Shown: piece after piece, positions 24,773 to 32,904 of the stretch
Numbering within the stretch: position 1 is the first letter of the stretch
How the letters are laid out: the number at the start of each line of letters is the position of its first letter
From: Mycobacterium sp. 1274761.0
GTDB taxonomy: Bacteria; Actinomycetota; Actinomycetes; Mycobacteriales; Mycobacteriaceae
DNA: 34,327 bases
Direction: 5' to 3'
Assembly: GCF_001668615.1 (NCBI RefSeq)
Contig: NZ_LZMC01000044.1
Location: 1-34,327 of the forward strand
Notes under the pieces: model-generated
The model's input: only the letters and a program-made list of their open reading frames with translations
What the model was told of the DNA's origin: nothing
The model's database searches: none
Made by a program: the position numbers and the translations under genes

Positions 24773-25675
24773 ATGTCGGCGATCCTCCCGACGCAGCGCG
24801 TCGACTTTCGTTCCGATGGCACCCGGTGCGCGGCATGGCTGACACTGCCGGCCGGAGCCGGACCGCATCCTGCGATCGCGCTCGTCCACGGCTTCGGCGC
24901 GACGCACGACATGATGCTTTCGCAATACGAGCTGTACTTCGCCGGTGCAGGCATCGCGACTCTGGCCTTCGATTACCGCAACACTGGTGCATCCGACGGG
25001 CAACCGCGGCAGCGCATTTCGCTGCGACAGCAGCGGTCGGATGTGGAGGCGGCGTTGGACTTTCTCGCCAGGCGGCCGCACATCGATTCCAATCGCATCG
25101 GATTGTGGGGCACGAGTCTCGGTGGGATGAATGTCCTGCGGGTCGCGGCTACCCGTAACGACGTCGCGGCGGTGGTCGTGCAATGTCCGATCGTGCATGG
25201 CCCCGCGGCAGCCCTGAAGTTGGGGCTGGTGCCGGCACTTCGCCTCGTACCCTTGATCGTCGACGATGCGGTGCGAGCATCTTTGCGCCGACGCAGGCGA
25301 TACGTGCCGATTGTCGGCCCACCGGGCAGTACCGCAGCGGTCACCATTGCTGGCGCCGAAGCGGGTTGGCGCTCCACCGTCCCGCCCGACGCCTGGTTCG
25401 ACAACCGGGTCGCCGCGGCGGACACCGTTGAACTCGTCTGGACGTCGAGTCTCCGACAATCCCGTACGATCACCGCGCCGCTACTGGTTTGTGTATCCGA
25501 GCGCGAAACGCTTATCGCCCCGAAATACGTTGAGTTGGTTGCGCAAAGGGCGCCGCTAGGTGAGGTACGTCGGTACGACGCAGACCATTTCGACGTCTAC
25601 CATCCGCCTCTCGTGCACGAGGTACTCGCCGACCAGACCGCGTTCCTTAAGGAGCATCTCCATGTCGGCTCGTGA
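24773..25675 (+). CDS. Alpha/beta-hydrolase (dienelactone hydrolase-like / BAAT-type acyl hydrolase)
   Basis: A 300-residue serine hydrolase. HGFGATHD forms the oxyanion region, GLWGTSLGGMN carries the nucleophile Ser, SERETLIAPK holds the probable acid region and DADHFDVYHPP the catalytic His. FDYRNTGASDGQPRQ is common in peptidase S15-like or fermentation-respiration switch (FrsA-like) hydrolases. The start is the ATG at 24773, with AAGGGG 8 bases upstream; the ATG at 24755 is possible. It is divergent from the TetR regulator and overlaps the next gene by 14 bases, forming a small inducible unit. A lipid or xenobiotic ester substrate is conceivable. Confidence 0.84.
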   Translation: MSAILPTQRVDFRSDGTRCAAWLTLPAGAGPHPAIALVHGFGATHDMMLSQYELYFAGAGIATLAFDYRNTGASDGQPRQRISLRQQRSDVEAALDFLARRPHIDSNRIGLWGTSLGGMNVLRVAATRNDVAAVVVQCPIVHGPAAALKLGLVPALRLVPLIVDDAVRASLRRRRRYVPIVGPPGSTAAVTIAGAEAGWRSTVPPDAWFDNRVAAADTVELVWTSSLRQSRTITAPLLVCVSERETLIAPKYVELVAQRAPLGEVRRYDADHFDVYHPPLVHEVLADQTAFLKEHLHVGS

Positions 25676-26318
25676 GCTTCTCCTTGCCAACGACGCGAGG
25701 TTCGGCGCGTTCGCGCGTGGTCTCGGTGCGCAAGACTGGTCACGACCGAGCCTGTGCGGCCGTTGGACCAACCACGAGTTGCTCGCTCACCTCATCGTCG
25801 GGCTCAGTGCGCCGCTGGGAGCTGTCGTCGGCGCGATGGTGCGTCATTGCGGCTCTTTCGATGAGGCGAACGCGCAGATGGCAACGGCGCTGGCGGGCAC
25901 GAGGTCTCCAGCCGCCCTGCTCGATGACTTCGAGATACTGAGCCGGGAGCCGTGCGGACTGGGCCGCTACTTCCCGTCGCGGCTGCTGCTCGGCGACCAC
26001 GTCACCCACGAACTCGACGTCGTCTTCGCGGTGGATCGCGAGCCGGAGATTCCGCCGCAGATTCTGGTGACAGTGCTCAAGACCCAAGTGGCCGTACCGA
26101 ATCCGTTCGTGCCGGCGTTCCGCAATTCGCGCGGCTTACGGTTGCGCGCGACAGACGCCGACTGGAGCCACGGACACCGGGGCCGAGCCGTCGAAGGCCG
26201 GGCCGCCGACCTCGTTTCGGTCCTCGGCAACCGGCCCAAGATGCTGTCACGCCTAGAGGGCGACGGTGTGGCCGTGCTGGCGTCGAGACTCAGCTACCGG
26301 ACCCGTACGGGCGGGTGA
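25662..26318 (+). CDS. DinB/maleylpyruvate isomerase-like (mycothiol-dependent) protein
   Basis: A 218-residue protein of the four-helix DinB/MDMPI type (TIGR03083-like). The N-terminal helix has LLLANDARFGAFARGLGAQDWSRPS, followed by GRWTNHELLAHLIVG with His43. A second His cluster is LLGDHVTHELDVV (His113, His116); these would bind a metal. Family members use mycothiol as cofactor or substrate. The start is the ATG at 25662, with AAGGAG 7 bases upstream, inside the end of the hydrolase gene, so the two are translated together. Its 3' end overlaps the convergent VOC gene by 29 bases. A detoxification role with the hydrolase is inferred. Confidence 0.8.
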   Translation: MSARELLLANDARFGAFARGLGAQDWSRPSLCGRWTNHELLAHLIVGLSAPLGAVVGAMVRHCGSFDEANAQMATALAGTRSPAALLDDFEILSREPCGLGRYFPSRLLLGDHVTHELDVVFAVDREPEIPPQILVTVLKTQVAVPNPFVPAFRNSRGLRLRATDADWSHGHRGRAVEGRAADLVSVLGNRPKMLSRLEGDGVAVLASRLSYRTRTGG

Positions 26319-26679
26319 TGATCTCGAGGTAGTGGCCCGCCGGGTCCTGGAAGTAGACGCCGCGGCCGCCGTCGTTGTGGTTGATCTCGCCCGGCCTGCT
26401 GCCTCTGGGGTCGGCCCAGTGCGGTATACCGCGGTCACGGATCTTGCCGTAGATCGAGTCGAACTCCGCTTCGGAGACCAGGAATGCGTAGTGCTGCGGC
26501 GGAATCTCCTGGTCGTCTGGCACCTCGGCGTAGTCGAGACTGACATCGTTGGCGACGTTCACCACCAGAAAATGACCGAAGGGCTGCGGCTCGGGAAGGC
26601 CGAACAGTTCCGTCAGGAACGTCGCCGATTCATTCTTGTCCTTAGCGGCGACGATCGTGTGGTTCAACTGGATGCTCAT
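26290..26679 (-). CDS. VOC-superfamily (glyoxalase/dioxygenase-fold) protein
   Basis: A 129-residue protein with one vicinal-oxygen-chelate module pair. A metal-ligand His is likely in LNHTIVAAKD at the N-terminus, and the C-terminal YFQDPAGHYLEIITRPYG gives the typical Glu ligand. The middle DSIYGKIRDRGIPHWADP fits the family. The small size suggests a homodimer. Substrates vary from methylglyoxal-thiol adducts to antibiotics and aromatic diols, and cannot be told here. The start is the ATG at 26679. Its stop region overlaps the DinB-like gene on the opposite strand by 29 bases, and it is divergent from the acetyltransferase at 26734. Confidence 0.87.
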   Translation of the reverse strand: MSIQLNHTIVAAKDKNESATFLTELFGLPEPQPFGHFLVVNVANDVSLDYAEVPDDQEIPPQHYAFLVSEAEFDSIYGKIRDRGIPHWADPRGSRPGEINHNDGGRGVYFQDPAGHYLEIITRPYGSGS

Positions 26680-26733
26680 GCATTGCCAGTTAATCACTTT
26701 CGTCCGACCGCCGTCGACGCAATTATGGGAAGC

Positions 26734-27258
26734 ATGGTCGGCGTCTTGACTGGATCACGCGTCACGCTGCGCGCGCCGCGGCTCGACGATGCCGGCGAGC
26801 TCTTCGCATCCGTGGCCTCGGATCCGGAAGTGACGCGCTACATGTCGTGGACGCCGCATTGCGACGTCAGCGAGACGCGCCGGGTGATCACCGAACTGTT
26901 CAACGTCGACGATGAGCGGACATGGCTGATCCAGCTGCACGAGGGCGACATCATCGGCACGTGTGGTTTCCCGCCGGCCCAGGCTCCTCACAGCCTGGAC
27001 TTCGGCTATTGCCTCGGTCGCAGGTGGTGGGGGCGCGGGCTTATGGACGAAGCTGTCGGGCTCCTGCTGACCGAGATGGAAAGCGACCCCGACGTATTCC
27101 GTGTCTCGGCGGTCTGTCACGTCGATAACGTCCGGTCTGCGCGCGTACTGCAACGTGCCGGGCTGTCACTGGACGGCAGGCTGACCCGACACACCGTCTT
27201 CCCCAACCTCGGCCCAGAACCGCAGGACGTCCTGCTGTGGGCGAAGGCGGTCAGGTGA
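26734..27258 (+). CDS. GNAT-family N-acetyltransferase (RimJ/RimL-like)
   Basis: A 174-residue acetyltransferase. The N-terminal LTGSRVTLRAPRLDDAGELF and EVTRYMSWTPH are typical of the RimJ/RimL branch. The acetyl-CoA binding motif A is GYCLGRRWWGRGLMDEAV, and the C-terminal VDNVRSARVLQRAGLSLDG is the usual Asn-x-x-S-x-x-hydrophobic block. Substrates may be a protein N-terminus or a small amine. The start is the ATG at 26734; AATTAT lies 7 bases upstream, like other leaderless starts here. An ATG at 26725 is the alternative. Confidence 0.88.
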   Translation: MVGVLTGSRVTLRAPRLDDAGELFASVASDPEVTRYMSWTPHCDVSETRRVITELFNVDDERTWLIQLHEGDIIGTCGFPPAQAPHSLDFGYCLGRRWWGRGLMDEAVGLLLTEMESDPDVFRVSAVCHVDNVRSARVLQRAGLSLDGRLTRHTVFPNLGPEPQDVLLWAKAVR

Positions 27259-27307
27259 TCTCAGCGTCGCGTGGTACGAATGAGCATTCAAGCGATGGGA
27301 GGCAATG

Positions 27308-28327
27308 ATGCCGAACGGGTTTCACCTGAGCGACCTGATGGTTCCGGTGGTCGTTGCGCCGATGGCCGGCGGCCCGTCGACGCCGGAGCTCGCCGCCGCC
27401 GGCACCAACGCCGGCGGACTCGGCTTCGTCGCCGCGGGCTACCTGAGCGCCGACGCCTTCGCCGAGCGGATCTCCGCCGCGCGCAAGCTCAGCAGCGGTC
27501 CGCTGGGGGCCAACCTGTTCGCCCCGCAGCCGAGCGCCGCCACACCCGAAACGATCGAGAAATACACCGCGGCACTGGCGTCCGACGCCGCGCGATACGG
27601 CGCCGAACTCGGCAAGCCGACCTACAGCGACGACGACTGGGCGGCAAAGATCGATGTGCTGCTCGACCTGCGTCCCGAGGTCGCATCCTTCACGTTCGGC
27701 CTGCCCAGCGCCGATGAATGCCGGCGATTGCGCGAGGTGGGCATCGTGACCGTCGGCACGGTCACGTCGGCGTCGGAGGCGGACGCTGCGATGAACCGCG
27801 GCGTCGACGCGATGGCGGTGCAAGGCCCGTCGGCGGGCGGGCACCGCGGCACGTTCGACCCCGTCGCCGAACCCAACCCGCAACCGCTGGCCGAGTTGCT
27901 CGCCGCGGTGCTCGACCGGGTGGACGTGCCGGTCATCGCCGCCGGTGGTCTGGTGACCGCCGATGACGTCAACCGCGTGATCGAGGCGGGCGCAATGGCG
28001 GCGCAGCTCGGTACGGCGTTTCTGCTCGCCGATGAAGCGGGCAGCAGCCCTGTGCACCGTGCGGCGCTGACCGATCCTCAGTTCTCCGAAACCGTTGTCA
28101 CCAAGTCGTTTTCCGGACGCTATGCGCGCGGACTGCGCAACCGCTTCATCGAAGACCACGAGGCGCAGGCGCCGTTCGGCTATCCCGAGATCCATTACCT
28201 GACCGGGCCGCTGCGCGCCGCCGCGGTGCGGGCAGGCGACCCGCACGGCACCAACGTGTGGGCGGGCACCGGATTTGCGTCGATCAAGTCCGGGCCGGTC
28301 GCCGACATCATCGCCTCCCTGACCTAG
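27308..28327 (+). CDS. Nitronate monooxygenase (2-nitropropane dioxygenase family)
   Basis: A 339-residue FMN-dependent TIM-barrel enzyme. The N-terminal VVVAPMAGGPSTPELAAA is the typical first strand, then GGLGFVAAGYLS, and GPSAGGHRGTFDP with the catalytic His179. The phosphate-binding strands are VIAAGGLVTADDV and AAQLGTAFLLADE. Family members oxidise toxic alkyl nitronates such as propionate 3-nitronate, or act as related oxidoreductases. The start is the ATG at 27308, with GGAGG 5 bases upstream; the adjacent ATG at 27305 is too close. The stop TAG is the left end of a palindromic element. Confidence 0.9.
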   Translation: MPNGFHLSDLMVPVVVAPMAGGPSTPELAAAGTNAGGLGFVAAGYLSADAFAERISAARKLSSGPLGANLFAPQPSAATPETIEKYTAALASDAARYGAELGKPTYSDDDWAAKIDVLLDLRPEVASFTFGLPSADECRRLREVGIVTVGTVTSASEADAAMNRGVDAMAVQGPSAGGHRGTFDPVAEPNPQPLAELLAAVLDRVDVPVIAAGGLVTADDVNRVIEAGAMAAQLGTAFLLADEAGSSPVHRAALTDPQFSETVVTKSFSGRYARGLRNRFIEDHEAQAPFGYPEIHYLTGPLRAAAVRAGDPHGTNVWAGTGFASIKSGPVADIIASLT

Positions 28328-28378
28328 CGATTTCGGCGTGCTGGGCCGCGCTGTGCGCAACCAGCCACGCCCGAATCG
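28327..28378. repeat. Palindromic intergenic element, copy 2
   Basis: The left arm at 28327-28344 (GCGATTTCGGCGTGCTGG) and the right arm at 28361-28378 (CCAGCCACGCCCGAATCG) pair with few mismatches. The nested centre is GCGC-TGT-GCGC (28348-28358). The element begins at the stop codon of the nitronate monooxygenase. It matches the copy at 19215-19269 in arm sequence, centre and position after a stop codon. It likely ends transcription. Confidence 0.65.
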
Positions 28379-28392
28379 TAGGGGCGGCGTGC

Positions 28393-28405
28393 CACAATCG
28401 CCGTC
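28393..28405 (+). promoter_or_regulatory. Probable -10 element for a leaderless GTG start
   Basis: CACAAT (28393-28398) is followed by exactly 7 bases and the GTG at 28406. This supports the GTG rather than the in-frame ATG at 28418. Confidence 0.5.
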
Positions 28406-29308
28406 GTGCAAATTGGGATGACGATGCCGGTCATGGAGCCGGACCTCGATGCGCCGCTTCTCCAGGCGTGGGCCAGGGAGATCGACGACGGACCGTTCTC
28501 GTCGCTGTGCTGGGGCGAGCGCATCGCCTTCGACAACCCGGAAGTGCTCACGCTGCTCGGCGCGCTGGCAGCATGGACCGACCGCGTGCGGTTGGTGACG
28601 ACGGTAGTGGTGCCGCAGCTGCACGACCCGGTCATGCTCGCGAAATCGTTGGCCACAGGCGACGTGCTCAGCGGCGGCAGGCTCACCGTCGGCATTGGAG
28701 TCGGTGGTCGGCGCGAGGACTACGAGGCCGTCGGTGCCGATCCGGCGATGCAGACGATTCGCGGGATGGCCGAGCGTGTCGGGGTGATGAAGCGAATCTG
28801 GTTGGGCGAGAAGGTGACCGACTCCATCCTGCCCGTAGGGCCCGCCCCTGTGCAGACGGGTGGCCCGCGACTGCTGGTCGGCACGATCGGCCCGAAGACC
28901 GTGAAATCTGCTGCCGCATGGGCCGACGGCCTGGCGGGCACCACGCTGGACCTCGACACCGCCAAGCAGAGCGAACTCTACGACGTCGCGCGCACGGCCT
29001 GGGCGGAGGCCGGCAAGCCGACACCGCTGCTGGCCACCTCGTTCTGGTTTGCGATCGGCGAGGGCGACGAGCCGCGCGCGCAGATGCACCGCCACCTCCG
29101 GCGCTACATGAACTGGATCCCGGCCGAATATGTCGATGCGATGGCTCCGACCACTGGCTGGACAGGCACTGAAGACGAATTGCTCAATGTGCTACGGCAA
29201 TTCGAGGACATCGGCACCGACGAGGTGCATCTGATCCCGACGAGCTCCGATCTCGATCAGCTGCGACGGGTCGCCGACATCGTCAATGACTTCGCAGGGG
29301 AGCGCTAG
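28406..29308 (+). CDS. LLM-class (luciferase-like) flavin/F420-dependent oxidoreductase
   Basis: A 300-residue TIM-barrel oxidoreductase. The first strand QIGMTMPVMEP is followed by the block WTDRVRLVTTVVVPQLHDPV and the typical loop LSGGRLTVGIGVGGRREDYEAVG. Further blocks are MKRIWLGEKV and RLLVGTIGPKTVKSAAAWAD. Mycobacterial members often use F420 rather than FMN; the cofactor cannot be read here. The start is the GTG at 28406, backed by a -10-like CACAAT 7 bases upstream. Its stop overlaps the stop of the convergent acidic protein gene by 4 bases. Confidence 0.9.
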   Translation: MQIGMTMPVMEPDLDAPLLQAWAREIDDGPFSSLCWGERIAFDNPEVLTLLGALAAWTDRVRLVTTVVVPQLHDPVMLAKSLATGDVLSGGRLTVGIGVGGRREDYEAVGADPAMQTIRGMAERVGVMKRIWLGEKVTDSILPVGPAPVQTGGPRLLVGTIGPKTVKSAAAWADGLAGTTLDLDTAKQSELYDVARTAWAEAGKPTPLLATSFWFAIGEGDEPRAQMHRHLRRYMNWIPAEYVDAMAPTTGWTGTEDELLNVLRQFEDIGTDEVHLIPTSSDLDQLRRVADIVNDFAGER

Positions 29309-29574
29309 GCCTCATAGTCCCCCACGTCCTCGTCGTCGTCCTCGTCTTCGTAATCGTCGTCGAATTCCTCGTCGACGTACGGTGTGTTCATCCCCGCCAG
29401 GTGCTCCGGATCGGCGGTGACCAACTCCCACGTCGTCTGCGGGTGATATTCGGCCCACTTCTCCTCGTCACCGAAGTGGATGGCCAGCACGCCACCGTCG
29501 AGAAATTCAAAGCCGTCGTCGTCACCATAATCCTGCGGCTGCGGCTGTCCGCTGAAACGCACCTGGAACGCCAT
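29305..29574 (-). CDS. Small acidic protein of unknown function
   Basis: An 89-residue cytoplasmic protein. The N-terminal part (MAFQVRFSGQPQPQDYGDDD) and the centre (DGGVLAIHFGDEEKWAEYHP and TTWELVTADP) look like a small beta fold. The last 25 or so residues are almost all Asp/Glu/Tyr, so the protein is very acidic. I know no function. The start is the ATG at 29574; the frame runs on to 29697 through basic residues and is unlikely. The stop overlaps the upstream oxidoreductase's stop by 4 bases. Confidence 0.7.
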   Translation of the reverse strand: MAFQVRFSGQPQPQDYGDDDGFEFLDGGVLAIHFGDEEKWAEYHPQTTWELVTADPEHLAGMNTPYVDEEFDDDYEDEDDDEDVGDYEA

Positions 29575-29644
29575 GGCGGCCAGTTTTCCACGACGGCTGC
29601 CAAACACCGTCCCGGTGGTGCGCTTACGTGGTAAAGCTGCCGTC

Positions 29645-29845
29645 ATGACGACCGTGGGACAAACGGCCGAATTTTTCTTCTCGGTCGGTCTCGGCACATC
29701 GATGTCGGGAGTTCTCGCGAAGTACTACGATGCCTCAAACGAGGCCGCTTACTTCGGCATCATCGGCGCATTCGCCATCGTCTCAGGCTTGGTGGTCTTC
29801 GCGCTCGCACCGTGGATCAGCCGCCAGATGGAAGGCGTGCACTGA
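29645..29845 (+). pseudogene. Remnant of a POT (PTR2) proton-dependent peptide transporter
   Basis: A 66-residue reading frame resembling only the last two helices of POT-family peptide transporters. FFFSVGLGTSMSGVLAKYYD and AYFGIIGAFAIVSGLVVFAL, then the ending SRQMEGVH, fit that C-terminus. A full transporter has about 450-500 residues; nothing upstream in any frame supplies the rest, since that strand is occupied by the acidic protein gene on the other side. It is therefore probably a deletion remnant. However, it has an ATG and a possible -10 (AAAGCT, 6 bases upstream), so it could still be made as a small two-helix protein. Confidence 0.55.
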
Positions 29846-29850
29846 ACTGG

Positions 29851-30627
29851 CTACGGCGTGACAGCGTCCGGTGATTCGGGCAGTACCTGCCCGCCGTCGA
29901 CGGCGATCGCCTGGCCGGTGATATATCCCGCCTCCTGCGTGGCGAGGAAGGCCGCGAGATAGCCGATGTCGCTAGGTGTACCGAGCGCGCCCGCGGGAAT
30001 CGCACGCGCCATGCCCTCGAGATAGTCGGGGCCCATATCGGCCAGGCCCTCGGTGAGAATGTTTCCGGGGAGCACTGCGTTGACGGTAATCCCGTGCGGC
30101 GCAAGCTCGATCGCGGCCGTCCGCATGAAGCCCAGCTGCGCCGACTTCGACGCACCGTAATGAGACCAGTTCGGAAAGCCGGTGATGGGTCCCGTGATCG
30201 ACGACGTGAGGATGACCCGACCCCGGCCGGAGGCGATCAGCGACGGCAGGCAGGCCTGCACCGAGTAGACGGTGCCCTTCACGTTCACGTCGAGCACCTC
30301 GTCGAGCTGCTGCGGGGTCATGGTGGCCAACGGCGCCTCGGGGAAGATGCCGGCGTTGGCGCACAGCACGTCGATGCCGCCGAAGGCGTCGACGATCGCG
30401 GCGGCCATCGCCGTACACGACTCGGGATTTATAACGTCGGTCGTCACCCCGATCACCTTGCCGTCGCCGAGCCCGTCGAGCGCGGCCACCGCCGCGTCGA
30501 GATCGGTCGTAGACCGTGCCGCCACCGCAACATTGGCGTGCGCCTCGGCGAAAACGGACGCGATGCCACGGCCGATACCCTTACTGCCGCCAGTGACAAC
30601 GACTGACTTACCTGCAAGCGCGAACAC
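29851..30627 (-). CDS. Short-chain dehydrogenase/reductase (SDR)
   Basis: A 258-residue NAD(P)-dependent oxidoreductase with the classical SDR plan: cofactor motif TGGSKGIG (13-20), NAG in CANAG, catalytic Ser in TSSITG, YxxxK in HYGASK, and the PG motif in [11 protein letters not shown]. The C-terminal [16 protein letters not shown] is typical of FabG-like members. The substrate cannot be told. The start is the GTG at 30627. It is divergent from the amidase, with 93 bases between them. Confidence 0.9.
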   Translation of the reverse strand: MFALAGKSVVVTGGSKGIGRGIASVFAEAHANVAVAARSTTDLDAAVAALDGLGDGKVIGVTTDVINPESCTAMAAAIVDAFGGIDVLCANAGIFPEAPLATMTPQQLDEVLDVNVKGTVYSVQACLPSLIASGRGRVILTSSITGPITGFPNWSHYGASKSAQLGFMRTAAIELAPHGITVNAVLPGNILTEGLADMGPDYLEGMARAIPAGALGTPSDIGYLAAFLATQEAGYITGQAIAVDGGQVLPESPDAVTP

Positions 30628-30720
30628 AGCAGTCAGTGTGGCTCAGCGCCCGTCGTCGCGCAGGCGGAGTGACCGCATCGGTTGCCGTACCGGCGGTCAG
30701 GCACCAGGATTGGAGAGTCG

Positions 30721-32175
30721 ATGGACTTCAACCACGCGGTCGAACTGGCGGGCATCGACGCGGTCGGTCAGGGCGCGCTCTTGGCCGCTGGCGACGTGTC
30801 GGCCGTCGAGCTGCTGGACGCCGCGATCATTCGGGTCGAGGCGACCCGCCACCTCAACGCCGTCATCGCTGACCTCTTCGACCGCGGGCGGGCACAGGCC
30901 GCGCACATCGACGCTGCGGGGCACGCGGCCCTGCCCGGTCCGTTGGCAGGGGTGCCGTTCCTGCTCAAGGATCTCGGCGCTGCGCTGGTCGGCGCTCCGG
31001 AGGCAATGGGGTCGCGGGCACTGCGCACTCACGTTTCGACGGAAACCGCTTGGCTCGTCGAGCGGTACCTGTCCGCCGGGCTCGTGGTGTTCGGCAAGAC
31101 CAACACCCCCGAGTGGGGCAATCACTGCACGACCGAGCCGTCGCTGTTCGGGCCGACGGTCAATCCGTGGTCGCCGTCGATCACGCCGGGCGGATCGAGT
31201 GGCGGGTCGGCTGCCGCTGTGGCGGCAGGCGTGGTTCCGGCGGCGTCCGGAGGCGACGGGACAGGCTCTATCCGTGTGCCCGCCTCCTGCTGCGGGCTGG
31301 TCGGCCTCAAACCCCGCCGCGGGCGGAGCTCATTCGCACCCGATTCCGGCCATTCGCTGGAAGGTCTGGTCAACGCGCACGCTCTCACCCGCACCGTGCG
31401 CGATAGCGCCGCCCTGCTCGACGTCATCACCGGCAGCGCGCCCGGCGATCCGTATTTCGCGCCGCCGCCATCCACGCCGTACGTGGAGGCGATCGCGGAA
31501 GACCCTCCGCCCCAACGCATCCTGCTGGCTACCGCATCGCCGTTCCCGGGTCCGCAGACCGACGCTGCGGTGGTGGCCGCCGTCGAAGGCACCGGGCGAC
31601 AGCTCGCCGAGCTCGGCCACGCGGTCGAAACCGGCGCTCCCACAATAGATGCCGACGTCGTCGCCAACGCGATCGCGGTGCTGCACACCGTCAGCAACGT
31701 CGGTCTGTACGAGCTCGCGGCCCATCACCTCGGGCGCGAGCCGTCAGAAGGCGAATTCGAAATCAGCACCTGGGTGATGGTCCGCGAAGGGTTCGACACC
31801 ACCGGCGCCGCGTACGCCGGCGCGATCGCCGACGTGCACGCCCAGACGCGCCGCTTCGCCGCAGGCATGGCGAACCACGACGTGCTGCTGGTACCGACGC
31901 TGCTGACATCTCCGCCGCCGTATGCGTTGTTGAACCAGCCCCGCGGCAGCACCCGTGCCTTCTTCGACGTCGAATTCGCCACCACGGGGTGGACGTCGCT
32001 GGCGAATGTCACCGGCTGGGCGGCAATTTCGCTTCCCACCGGCAGCACCGAGGAAGGTTTGCCGGTCGGCGTGCAGCTGATGGCTCCGGACGAGATGGTG
32101 CTCCTGCAGCTCGCCGCTCAGCTCGAAGCCGCGGCCCCGTGGGCCGATCGGCGGCCGCTGTTGTGGGTGAGTTGA
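30721..32175 (+). CDS. Amidase (amidase-signature family)
   Basis: A 484-residue hydrolase with the Ser-cisSer-Lys triad: Lys83 in VPFLLKD, the Gly/Ser-rich loop TPGGSSGGSAAA (Ser159 as cis-Ser) and the nucleophile Ser183 in GGDGTGSIRVPA. GKTNTPEWG and GLVGLKPRRGR are also diagnostic. It hydrolyses amides to acids and ammonia; mycobacteria carry several (amiA to amiD), and I do not assign one. The start is the ATG at 30721, with GGAG upstream. A perfect 9-bp hairpin begins at the stop codon. Confidence 0.92.
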   Translation: MDFNHAVELAGIDAVGQGALLAAGDVSAVELLDAAIIRVEATRHLNAVIADLFDRGRAQAAHIDAAGHAALPGPLAGVPFLLKDLGAALVGAPEAMGSRALRTHVSTETAWLVERYLSAGLVVFGKTNTPEWGNHCTTEPSLFGPTVNPWSPSITPGGSSGGSAAAVAAGVVPAASGGDGTGSIRVPASCCGLVGLKPRRGRSSFAPDSGHSLEGLVNAHALTRTVRDSAALLDVITGSAPGDPYFAPPPSTPYVEAIAEDPPPQRILLATASPFPGPQTDAAVVAAVEGTGRQLAELGHAVETGAPTIDADVVANAIAVLHTVSNVGLYELAAHHLGREPSEGEFEISTWVMVREGFDTTGAAYAGAIADVHAQTRRFAAGMANHDVLLVPTLLTSPPPYALLNQPRGSTRAFFDVEFATTGWTSLANVTGWAAISLPTGSTEEGLPVGVQLMAPDEMVLLQLAAQLEAAAPWADRRPLLWVS

Positions 32176-32194
32176 GCCGGCACTTCCGGCTCAA
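32172..32194 (+). terminator. Hairpin terminator after the amidase gene
   Basis: TTGAGCCGG (32172-32180) and CCGGCTCAA (32186-32194) form a perfect 9-bp stem with a 5-base loop. The TGA stop of the amidase is inside the left arm. There is no T-run, as is usual for mycobacterial hairpin terminators. Confidence 0.65.
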
Positions 32195-32289
32195 ATTCTG
32201 GCAAAGAACCACCGCAGTGCTGCGGGTCAACGGTTACGCTTCGGCGGTCCGCACAAATGCGGCAGTCCCGACTCTTGGAGGTATGCCTC

Positions 32290-32889
32290 GTGGGGCTCGT
32301 CATCGGAATCATCGTCGCCGTCGTCATCGTGGTGCTAATCGTCGTCGTGATCGTCGGTTACAACGGCTTGGTCCGGGCGCGCAACGCCTACAAGAACGCC
32401 TTCGCGCAAATCGACGTCCAGTTGCGTCGGCGCTTCGACCTCATCCCGAACCTGGTGGAGACCGCCAAGGCCTACATGGCGCATGAGCGCCAGACGCTCG
32501 AAGCGGTGGTCGCGGCTCGCGGGGCCGCGATGAACAGTTTGGCTGCGGCGCAGGCTAACCCGGGCGACCCGGCGGCCATGCAACAGTTGGCAGCCGGCCA
32601 ACAGGCGCTCAACGGCGCTCTGGGCAGGCTCATCGCGGTCGCCGAACAGTATCCCGACCTGAAGGCGAACCAGAACATGATGCAGCTCTCGGAGGAGTTG
32701 ACCTCCACCGAGAACAAGGTCGCGTTTTCCCGGCAGGCGTACAACGACGCGGTGATGAACTACAACAACCGCCGGGAGACGTTCCCGGGCAGCGTCTACG
32801 CCGGCATCTTCAACTTCGCTCCGGCGGCGCTCCTGGAGATTCCGCCGGAGCACCCCGAGATGAGGGACGCGCCCAGGGTCCAGTTCTAA
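32290..32889 (+). CDS. LemA-family membrane protein
   Basis: A 199-residue protein. The N-terminal helix (VIGIIVAVVIVVLIVVVIVG) anchors it, followed by the LemA helical domain: YNGLVRARNAYKNAFAQIDV, QLRRRFDLIPNLVETAK, and near the end NKVAFSRQAYNDAVMNYNN. These are the diagnostic LemA blocks. LemA proteins have no settled function but often neighbour M48 proteases or TPM-domain proteins. The start is the GTG at 32290, with GGAGG (32277-32281) 8 bases upstream. The M48 protease follows after 15 bases, so the two form an operon. Confidence 0.93.
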   Translation: MGLVIGIIVAVVIVVLIVVVIVGYNGLVRARNAYKNAFAQIDVQLRRRFDLIPNLVETAKAYMAHERQTLEAVVAARGAAMNSLAAAQANPGDPAAMQQLAAGQQALNGALGRLIAVAEQYPDLKANQNMMQLSEELTSTENKVAFSRQAYNDAVMNYNNRRETFPGSVYAGIFNFAPAALLEIPPEHPEMRDAPRVQF

Positions 32890-32904
32890 AAGCGATTGGC
32901 GGTC

